DNA of 6,040 bases from Nitratifractor sp. (GTDB lineage Bacteria > Campylobacterota > Campylobacteria > Campylobacterales > Sulfurovaceae): NCBI GenBank assembly GCA_015485845.1, contig WFSU01000001.1:1-6040 (forward strand), in the 5' to 3' direction. The notes under the pieces were generated by a model. It did no database searches and was not told the origin of the DNA. It saw nothing but the letters and a program-made list of their open reading frames with translations. Each line of letters opens with the position of its first letter. Position 1 is the stretch's first letter. The position numbers and the translations under genes are program-made. Of the stretch, positions 1 through 5,321 are shown piece by piece.

Positions 1-120
1 ATATTTATGGTTGCATGAAGTTGCGGTGAAGGGACACTTATTTGAGCCGCAAAGGCTACATAGAAGAGATGTACGTTGAAGACTCCCCAATATGTCGACT
101 GTCGGTAGATATGTGTTCTT
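1..120 (-). other. Leader downstream of the riboswitch, no supported gene
   Basis: This is the stretch between the riboswitch core and the left edge, read on the minus strand. I find no start codon with a ribosome binding site. It contains small inverted repeats: TACAT/ATGTA (57-61 with 69-73), AGCC/GGCT (45-48 with 54-57) and TTGCGG/CCGCAA (21-26 with 47-52). The last two share bases 47-48, so they cannot both form. This would suit an expression platform for the upstream riboswitch, but none of the hairpins is followed by a T run, so no intrinsic terminator is visible. The controlled gene must begin to the left of the window. Confidence 0.4.
45..73 (-). repeat. Two adjacent small hairpins in the leader
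   Basis: On the minus strand a 5-bp stem TACAT/ATGTA (73-69 with 61-57, 7-base loop) directly abuts a 4-bp stem AGCC/GGCT (57-54 with 48-45, 5-base loop). The two share base 57. They lie about 55-85 bases downstream of the riboswitch core. They are short and could be chance, but clustered hairpins at this place are what an expression platform would look like. Confidence 0.3.
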
Positions 121-124
121 CATC

Positions 125-214
125 GAGAAGGTAACCCGGCGGTCTTTTCGCCGAAAGGGCAAAAGATCCGTGGCTTTCCGTCCCCGCCTCACGGCAGGTT
201 TGGCTTTATCATTC
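125..214 (-). promoter_or_regulatory. Cyclic-di-GMP-I (GEMM-I) riboswitch
   Basis: An RNA aptamer that binds the second messenger c-di-GMP and controls the gene downstream of it, here off the left edge. Read on the minus strand, the core runs from about 204 to 130 and carries the family landmarks in order. They are GCCAAACC (204-197); a 6-bp stem CCUGCC/GGCGGG capped by a GNRA tetraloop GUGA (192-189); GGGAC-GG-AAAGCC (184-172), matching the Vibrio cholerae Vc2 segment GGGACGCAAAGCC; a second arm with CGG/CCG (170-168 with 139-137) and UCUUUU/AAAAGA (166-161 with 148-143) topped by a short GCC/GGC stem; and the closing GGGUUACC (137-130), as in Vc2. The base at the position of the ligand-contacting G20 of Vc2 appears to be G (204), which favours c-di-GMP over the cGAMP-binding GEMM variants. 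P1, formed from the flanks, looks short, so the outer borders are approximate. The call rests on a hand alignment; a covariance-model search was not possible. Confidence 0.88.
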
Positions 215-230
215 AGACATTAACAAGAGG

Positions 231-262
231 ATTATATACGTTTTCTGTCAAGAAAAAGTCAA
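231..262 (-). promoter_or_regulatory. Probable sigma-70 promoter of the riboswitch leader
   Basis: On the minus strand a perfect TATAAT (236-231) lies about 27 bases upstream of the aptamer core, so transcription would begin near 225, just before P1. Upstream is T-rich with TTGACT (262-257), 18 bases from the overlapping TATATA and 20 from TATAAT. A perfect TTGACA (251-246) is only 9 bases from TATAAT, too close to act as its -35. A strong -10 behind a T-rich tract and a weak -35 is typical of Campylobacterota. It separates the riboswitch transcript from the RND operon that ends at 303. Confidence 0.6.
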
Positions 263-302
263 AAGAGCTATATATAAACGGAAGAGTGGAAACACCGGTG
301 GA

Positions 303-3300
303 TTAAGCCTCGACCGATTCGGGTTTGATCCGATAGAGAACGGCGTAGAGGATCGGGACGTAGATCAGGTTGAGGATTGTGGACCAGGCAACACCAAATC
401 CGAGGGCGATGGCCATGGGTTGGACGATGAGGGCCTGACCACTGGCGAAGAACATGATGGTGGAGAGTCCCAGTACCGTGGTGACGGAGGTGAGGATGAT
501 GGGGCGGAGGCGGATCTTGGCGCCTTCGACCATCTCGCGGTAGCCTTTGGCATGACGGATGAAGTCGATCATGATGAGGCCGTCGTTGACAACGACCCCG
601 GCCAGACCGATCATCCCCATGGCACCGATCATGGTCATGTTGAGCCCGAAGAGTTTGGTACCCACGAGTGCTCCTACCACAGAGAGGGGGATGGTCGAGA
701 GGACGATAAGGGGCATGACGAAGGAATTGAACATCCACACCAGTGAAATAAAGATCAGGAAAATAGCGATGATGGCGGCGCGGGACATTTCGGTTTTGAG
801 CTGCATGTTGGCTTTTTGCTCCCCTTTGATGATCACATCGATCCCTTCATCCCGGAAGGATTGCAACAGCGGTGCGATTGTTTTCATCACTTCGGTGGGG
901 AGGACGATCTCTTTGTCCACACTGGCTGAGACTGACCAGACCCGTTCCCCGTTTTCTTTGTAGACGTGCAGCATACTTTTTTTGTAAACAAAGTCCGCGA
1001 TCTCTCCGAGCGAGACGACCTGACGACCGTCGGGTGTGCGGAGGCGGAGGGCGGCAATGTCGTAATTGTGTTTCTTATCCGGGTTTTTCAAGCGGAGTCG
1101 GATGAGCCCCTTCTGGTCAAACATCTTGCCGTATTCGGCTTCGAGGAACATCCCGCGCAGGGTGTTGATGAGATTGCCTTCGGTGAAGCCGAGGCGCTGA
1201 CCATAGTCGTTGATTCGAAATTTCAACTCTTGTGGCCCCTCTTTGGCATTGGATTCGACGTGCTGAGTGCCATTAATATCCTGAATGGCTTTTTTCAGGC
1301 GTGAAAGGGCTCCAAACAGTTTGGCATCTCCCGCCCCGCTGAGGCCGATCTCTATGTCGTTTTTGACGATGCCTGCCTGAGGGACGAAGATATCCAATTC
1401 ATGGAAGAGAGGGGTGCCATCAGCGGCTTTCATAGCACGGAGCTTGGGGAGGAGAGTTTGACTCAGGCGTTTTTGGATGCGGTGGGCATCTTCGCTGCGG
1501 AGCATGTCGCTGTTGTCGTATTCCAGTGAAAGGTAGGGATTGATGTAACGGTCGAAGAAGTTCTCCGGTTTGCGCTCATGCAGATTGATAAAAAGCTGGA
1601 AAAGATGTTCTCCTGCATCGGCAGACTGGTCGGGATTGAACTTCATTCCGACGATGGAAGTGATGGAAGAGACGTTTTGGGCGTTGACGGCTTTGGCCAG
1701 AAGGTGTTCGATTCGTGTAACGGCTTGTTCCGTGTCACGCAGACGGCTGTCGGTATCGACTTTGCCGCTGAAGTAGATCTGGCTTCCGTCGAAGGAGGGC
1801 ATGAGCTCAAATTTGGTGATTTTGGCCATGGCGATCGTCCCGGCGATGATCCCGCCCAGCAGCAGAAGAAGGGAAAGGTGTTTAAATCGAAGCAGACCGC
1901 CAAGGAGTGTGCCGTACACATTGGCCAGGCCGTCCCAGAGGCGGCTGGGCTCATGGTGATCGATCCGTTTGCCGAGGGTGAAGAGTTCCTTGGAATGGAG
2001 GGGGAGAAAATAAAACGCTTCAAAAAGTGAACTCAGCAGTAGAATGGAGATCATGACTGGGAGGACTTTGACGAACATCCCCATCTGTCCGCTCATGATC
2101 AAGAGAGGTAAAAAGGCAAACACTGTCGTCGACGTAGCCGTGACCACGGCCGGGAACATTTCGGCGGCTCCTTCGATGGCCGCTTCTTTGGGGGGCTTGC
2201 CCATCTCCATGTGGCGGTAAATGTTTTCGGCGACAACAATCGCTTCGTCGACGATCATCCCCAGTGCCACCAGCGCTCCAAGCATTGTCAGAAGGTTCAT
2301 ACTGTACCCTAGGTATTCGGCTGCTATCAATGCGATAAAAAAGCTTGTTGGAATCCCCAGTGCCACCACCGTTGCGATTCGCCAGTTCATGCTCAGAAAC
2401 ATAGCACCAAATACAAGAATAAGCCCAAAGAAAATGTTGGTAGTGACAAGGTTGATCCGGTTGCGGATCCAGACGGAGGTATCGATGTAAACTTGGAATT
2501 GGAGATCGGGATATTTCTTTTTAAATGTTTTCAGGGTTTTTCGGATATCTTTGCTCAGCTGAATGGCATTCCCTTTGACGGTTTTAGTGATATTGAGGGA
2601 GATATTGGCCTTGCCGTTGAAATGGGAGAGCTCAGTAGGGGTGCTGAGGCCGTATTGGACCCGGGCGACATCTCCGAGTCGGATATGTTTCCCTCCGATA
2701 TTGAGTTGCGTGTCGGCCAGCGTTTTGGCATTTTTGGCTCCGTTGACGGTAGAGAGATAGATGAGATTGCCGTTTTGCTTGAAGGTTCCGGCGGGGTAGA
2801 TGGAGCTGAGTTCACTGACGGCTTTGTAAAACAGGAGCTTGGGGATTTGGTAGGCTTCGAGCTTCTGTTCGTCGATGAGGATACGCACCTCTTCGTCGGC
2901 ATCTCCACGGATGTCGATGGCATCGAGGGCTTTGATTTTGCTCAGCTTGCCTTTGAGTGCGTCGGCGGCTTCAAGGAGACGTCGGGTGGGCTGGTTGCCG
3001 GAGATAGCAATGAGCAGGAGGGGGAATTTGTAGATGGCAATCTTGGCGACGGGATCGTTCATATCGGCGGGAAGGTCGCGCCGGACGGTGCTGACGACAT
3101 CTTTGACATCGCTCAGCACCAGCTGGTTGTCGCTGCCGGGTTTGATGTCGGCGACGATACTGAAACTGCCGTTCTGGATCGTACTGCGGAGATTGTCGAG
3201 ATTGTCCACGGCTTTGAGACCGTCCTCGAGGGAGCGGACGGCCATCTTGTCGAGGACATTAGCACTGGCACCGGGGTAACCACCCCGGACAAAGATTTTG

Positions 3301-3434
3301 TCCAGTTCGGCGGGAGGGAAGATCTCTTTGGGGATGCTCTGATACGCAAAGAGCGCCATGAGCAGCAGCAGGACAAAGAAGATATGGTTGAGGACGGGAC
3401 GTTCGATAGCAAAACGGAGAAAAGTACGGATCAT
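303..3434 (-). CDS. RND-family efflux transporter permease (AcrB-like)
   Basis: A 1043-residue inner-membrane proton-driven exporter, close to the 1049 residues of E. coli AcrB and complete at both ends. It has the duplicated RND plan: TM1 (about 13-31), a periplasmic porter/docking loop (32-325), TM2-TM6 (330-480), TM7 (about 517-537), a second large loop (538-882) and TM8-TM12 (884-1034). Family signatures include VDEAIVVAENI (395-405) in TM4, FNSFVMPLIVL (902-912), VVVNDGLIMIDF (947-958) in TM10 and RLRPIILTSVTT (975-986). The AcrB relay Asp407-Asp408 corresponds to Asp396-Glu397, and AcrB Lys940 to Asn950, followed by Asp951. The start is fixed by AAGGA (3448-3444), 9 bases upstream, and by an ATGA overlap with the FtsL-like gene, implying translational coupling. 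No membrane-fusion or outer-membrane partner is adjacent. The substrate cannot be told; drug, metal or lipid export are all open. Confidence 0.93.
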   Translation of the reverse strand: MIRTFLRFAIERPVLNHIFFVLLLLMALFAYQSIPKEIFPPAELDKIFVRGGYPGASANVLDKMAVRSLEDGLKAVDNLDNLRSTIQNGSFSIVADIKPGSDNQLVLSDVKDVVSTVRRDLPADMNDPVAKIAIYKFPLLLIAISGNQPTRRLLEAADALKGKLSKIKALDAIDIRGDADEEVRILIDEQKLEAYQIPKLLFYKAVSELSSIYPAGTFKQNGNLIYLSTVNGAKNAKTLADTQLNIGGKHIRLGDVARVQYGLSTPTELSHFNGKANISLNITKTVKGNAIQLSKDIRKTLKTFKKKYPDLQFQVYIDTSVWIRNRINLVTTNIFFGLILVFGAMFLSMNWRIATVVALGIPTSFFIALIAAEYLGYSMNLLTMLGALVALGMIVDEAIVVAENIYRHMEMGKPPKEAAIEGAAEMFPAVVTATSTTVFAFLPLLIMSGQMGMFVKVLPVMISILLLSSLFEAFYFLPLHSKELFTLGKRIDHHEPSRLWDGLANVYGTLLGGLLRFKHLSLLLLLGGIIAGTIAMAKITKFELMPSFDGSQIYFSGKVDTDSRLRDTEQAVTRIEHLLAKAVNAQNVSSITSIVGMKFNPDQSADAGEHLFQLFINLHERKPENFFDRYINPYLSLEYDNSDMLRSEDAHRIQKRLSQTLLPKLRAMKAADGTPLFHELDIFVPQAGIVKNDIEIGLSGAGDAKLFGALSRLKKAIQDINGTQHVESNAKEGPQELKFRINDYGQRLGFTEGNLINTLRGMFLEAEYGKMFDQKGLIRLRLKNPDKKHNYDIAALRLRTPDGRQVVSLGEIADFVYKKSMLHVYKENGERVWSVSASVDKEIVLPTEVMKTIAPLLQSFRDEGIDVIIKGEQKANMQLKTEMSRAAIIAIFLIFISLVWMFNSFVMPLIVLSTIPLSVVGALVGTKLFGLNMTMIGAMGMIGLAGVVVNDGLIMIDFIRHAKGYREMVEGAKIRLRPIILTSVTTVLGLSTIMFFASGQALIVQPMAIALGFGVAWSTILNLIYVPILYAVLYRIKPESVEA

Positions 3435-3712
3435 TGGGGCGTGTCCTTCGGGGGTGGGGTTTCATCGAGGGTAAAGATCGTGTCGGCAATCTGGCTTTTG
3501 TACTGGAGTTTTTCTACGCGCATCTTCAGCAGTGTTTTTTCCTCTTTGAGGGCAGCGACCTCTTGCTCAAGTGCGTGAATGTGGCGGCTTTCGTAGTAAA
3601 TTTGGTTGCTCAAATAGATTTTGACCAATGCCAGCACCAGAAGAATAGCCATGGCGATCAAGGTGATGGAGAGTGCACCAAAAGTAATGCCGTGTTCTTT
3701 ACGTTTGGGCAT
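3431..3712 (-). CDS. FtsL-like small membrane coiled-coil protein
   Basis: A 93-residue single-pass protein: a short basic N-terminus (MPKRKEHG), one hydrophobic segment (about 9-33) and a charged helix of coiled-coil character (about 42-70, with ALEQEVAALKEEKTLLKMRVEKL), ending in a Pro-rich tail. This is the architecture of FtsL, which with FtsB and FtsQ forms the divisome subcomplex that activates septal peptidoglycan synthesis. FtsL diverges strongly in sequence, so the call rests on architecture plus its place directly after rsmH, the classic rsmH-ftsL order. A start 6 codons upstream at 3730 is possible, but the ATG at 3712 has AAGGAG 4 bases before it. From that start the gene overlaps rsmH by 14 bases, and its stop overlaps the RND start as ATGA. 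A FtsB/DivIC-type septum protein is the main alternative. Confidence 0.75.
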   Translation of the reverse strand: MPKRKEHGITFGALSITLIAMAILLVLALVKIYLSNQIYYESRHIHALEQEVAALKEEKTLLKMRVEKLQYKSQIADTIFTLDETPPPKDTPQ

Positions 3713-4631
3713 GGGACTCCTTGAACACAAAGGTGCGCAGTTTGGCGCTGCGGCTTCGCGGATTGCTCTGAAGCTCTTCCGGTTGGGCTACCACAGGTTT
3801 GCGAGTCGCTATTGTACCCAAACTGTGTGTGTTGCCGCAAGTACAACGCAGAGCATGGGGGTCACAGATGCACGATTGTGCCCATTGGCGGAAGCGCTGC
3901 TTGACTCGACGGTCTTCGAGAGAGTGGAACGTGATCAGAGAGATGATGGCTCCACTCGGTCGCATCGCTTCGAGGGCATCGAGGAGGGCGTCGATCTGAC
4001 CGAGCTCATCGTTGACTTCGATGCGAATGGCTTGAAACATCAGGGTGGCGGGATGGATTTTTCCTCTGGCAGGCAGTACTTTTTTGGCCAGAGTGCTGAG
4101 TTGGCGGGCGGTGTCGATGGGGTGGCGGGTTCGCTCGGTGATCAGGGCATCGGCCAGACGGGTGGCGTGCCGGATCTCACCGTAGTCGGCAAAAATACGG
4201 GTGAGCTCCGCCTGCGAGTAGGTGTTGACGACGGTGTGGGCGGTCAGTGCTGAGCGGGTGTCCATCCGCATGTCCAGCGTCTCGCTCTCGAAACTGAACC
4301 CCCGATCCCGTTTGTCGAGCTGCAGGGATGAGACACCGAAATCGGCCAGCAGACCGACAAACGTATCCGGTTCCATCCCGGCGACCACCGAAGCGAAATC
4401 ACCCCGGATCAGGGTCACCCGATCCCCAAACGCGGCCAGACGCTTCCGGGAGAAGTCCAGCGCCTCCTCGTCCCGGTCGATCCCGATGAGGTGCAGGTGA
4501 GGGTGCTGCTCGAGCAGCGCATGGCTGTGACCGGCGTAGCCCAGGGTACCATCGACGAAGGTGCCGTGATCGAGGGGCTGAAAGGAGCGCAGGACTTCTT
4601 CGAGTAAAACCGGGAGGTGGGGAGCATTCAT
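3699..4631 (-). CDS. rsmH: 16S rRNA (cytosine(1402)-N(4))-methyltransferase RsmH (MraW)
   Basis: A SAM-dependent methyltransferase that adds the N4-methyl group to C1402 in the ribosomal P site. At 310 residues it is normal for the family. Visible signatures are HLPVLLEEV (5-13), the SAM-binding DGTLGYAGHS (27-36) and IGIDRDEEAL (49-58), DFGVSSLQLD with RGFSF (97-114), DMRMD (120-124), HPATLMFQAIRIEVNDEL (193-210), TFHSLEDRRVK (234-244), a CxC-x6-CxC cysteine cluster (254-265) and NPRSRSAKLR (290-299). The start at 4631 gives the expected N-terminus, with only a weak GAAAG as ribosome binding site. The gene heads a three-gene operon, sits 53 bases from a divergent gene, and overlaps the FtsL-like gene by 14 bases. 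Nothing is truncated and the call is secure. Confidence 0.97.
   Translation of the reverse strand: MNAPHLPVLLEEVLRSFQPLDHGTFVDGTLGYAGHSHALLEQHPHLHLIGIDRDEEALDFSRKRLAAFGDRVTLIRGDFASVVAGMEPDTFVGLLADFGVSSLQLDKRDRGFSFESETLDMRMDTRSALTAHTVVNTYSQAELTRIFADYGEIRHATRLADALITERTRHPIDTARQLSTLAKKVLPARGKIHPATLMFQAIRIEVNDELGQIDALLDALEAMRPSGAIISLITFHSLEDRRVKQRFRQWAQSCICDPHALRCTCGNTHSLGTIATRKPVVAQPEELQSNPRSRSAKLRTFVFKESHAQT
3717..3722 (-). promoter_or_regulatory. Shine-Dalgarno AAGGAG that sets the FtsL-like start
   Basis: AAGGAG on the minus strand, 4 bases before the ATG at 3712 and inside the last codons of rsmH. The in-frame ATG at 3730 lies upstream of this site, so the shorter protein is preferred. Confidence 0.7.
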
Positions 4632-4649
4632 CTTTCAACTCTTTTTTGA

Positions 4650-4662
4650 TGGTATAATACCA
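4650..4662. promoter_or_regulatory. Symmetric divergent promoter, overlapping extended -10 boxes
   Basis: A perfect 13-base palindrome, TGGTATAATACCA, lies in the 53-base gap between two divergent genes. Rightward it reads TGGTATAAT, an extended -10 (TGn plus a perfect TATAAT at 4653-4658) behind a T-rich tract. Leftward it reads TGGTATTAT, also an extended -10 (one mismatch, at 4659-4654), again preceded by T-rich sequence. Inferred starts are near 4665 for the aldolase-fold gene (leader about 20 bases) and near 4647 for rsmH (leader about 16 bases). The palindrome might instead, or also, be an operator. Confidence 0.65.
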
Positions 4663-4684
4663 AAAATCGATCAAAAGGACAACG

Positions 4685-5254
4685 ATGGCTGATCGTCATT
4701 TGATCGAAGCGATTCAACACGTCTCGCTTTCGATGTTTCGCAAGAACTTTTTCGGGGTCTATCATGGTTCGATCTCGGCTCGGATTGATACGGGATCGTT
4801 TTTGATCAATAAAAAAGAGGCGATCTTCGATGAGATCATGCCCGAATCCCTGATCCGGATCGAGAGTGATAATCCGGACTACCGCCACAACATCGCCAGC
4901 ATTGATACGCCGATTCATGAAGAGGTCTATCGTGAGATACCCCATGCCAAATACATCGCCTACACGATGCCTCCCTATGTGACGGCGTATGCACTGGCGC
5001 ACGATGTATTCGTCCCCCGGGATTACTTTGGCCATGAAATGATCGGTGAGATTGCTATCTATGACCCGCAACACTTCTCAGACTGGTATGACCGGGCACC
5101 CCATGCCATCGCCAACCATTTCAAAACACACCCCGGGCACCTGATGTTGGTGCGAGGGTACGGTGTGTATGCGTACGATCGTGACCTCGGGGATATGGCC
5201 AAAAAGATTGCCATCCTCGAAAACAGCGCCCGATTGCTGATGTTGGCAGGGTGA
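4685..5254 (+). CDS. Class II aldolase/adducin-fold protein lacking the zinc-site histidines
   Basis: A 189-residue protein with no signal peptide, probably cytoplasmic. Its order of motifs fits the class II aldolase/adducin N-terminal fold (as in L-fuculose-1-phosphate aldolase, FucA): YHGSISARI (26-34) for the usual GN[FI]S phosphate loop, INKKEAIFDEI (41-51), IHEEVYREIPHAKYIAY (77-93), YTMPPYVTAYAL (93-104) where the family has HTHPPYATALA, and LMLVRGYGVYAYDRDL (153-168) for the usual ..RNHGV..., followed by a long C-terminal helix. The three histidines that hold zinc in FucA (92, 94, 155) align with Tyr93, Met95 and Tyr159, and the catalytic Glu73 with Asp74. It therefore probably does not perform a zinc-dependent aldol cleavage. 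I recall similar short proteins in other Campylobacterota, without a known function. Expression is monocistronic-looking: extended -10 at 4650-4658 and AAAAGGA 5 bases before the ATG. Fold call fairly secure; function unknown. Confidence 0.85.
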   Translation: MADRHLIEAIQHVSLSMFRKNFFGVYHGSISARIDTGSFLINKKEAIFDEIMPESLIRIESDNPDYRHNIASIDTPIHEEVYREIPHAKYIAYTMPPYVTAYALAHDVFVPRDYFGHEMIGEIAIYDPQHFSDWYDRAPHAIANHFKTHPGHLMLVRGYGVYAYDRDLGDMAKKIAILENSARLLMLAG

Positions 5255-5282
5255 CAAACTGACATAAAGTTAACCAATAATA

Positions 5283-5291
5283 TGGTAAGAT
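5283..5291 (+). promoter_or_regulatory. Probable extended -10 promoter
   Basis: TGGTAAGAT (TGn plus TAAGAT, one mismatch to TATAAT) in the 67-base gap between the aldolase-fold gene and the next coding region. The upstream sequence is A/T-rich without a clear -35. Transcription would start near 5298. I see no terminator hairpin after the stop at 5254, so read-through from the upstream gene is also possible. Confidence 0.45.
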
Positions 5292-5308
5292 AGTCACATT
5301 CTTTGAGT

Positions 5309-5312
5309 GGAG
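5309..5312 (+). promoter_or_regulatory. Shine-Dalgarno GGAG deciding between two ATGs
   Basis: GGAG lies 9 bases before the ATG at 5322 but only 3 before the in-frame ATG at 5316. The 5322 start is preferred on spacing; the two proteins differ only by an extra Met-Ile. Confidence 0.5.
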
Positions 5313-5321
5313 TTTATGATA

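Noticed and set aside
11..30. Short tandem repeat ttgcatgaag/ttgcggtgaa
   Set aside because: Two imperfect copies of about 10 bases are within chance for this composition, and no third copy is seen.
1..123. Minus-strand open frame beginning with ATG at 123, running off the left edge
   Set aside because: The ATG falls in the 3' flank of the riboswitch with no ribosome binding site, and the translation is Cys/Thr/Ser-rich with no protein-like pattern. It more likely is leader RNA.
246..251. Perfect TTGACA -35 box on the minus strand
   Set aside because: It is only 9 bases from TATAAT, and I see no -10 at 16-18 bases downstream, so it is probably not used as a -35 for this promoter.
257..303. 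Possible intrinsic terminator after the RND gene (CACCGGTG at 293-300 and nearby GTG/CAC)
   Set aside because: The only stems are 3-4 bp, and no hairpin is directly followed by a T run, although T-rich DNA occurs further on. That T-rich part fits better as the promoter upstream region.
2493..3578. Long plus-strand open frame (361 codons) opposite the RND gene
   Set aside because: Its product is a Gly/Asp/Glu-rich string with no domain signature, lies entirely antisense to well-supported genes and crosses the RND/FtsL-like junction. It is a shadow of codon bias.
4628..5074. Minus-strand open frame (148 codons) opposite the aldolase-fold gene
   Set aside because: It covers the divergent promoter and is antisense to a gene with clear family motifs. 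It is a frame shadow.
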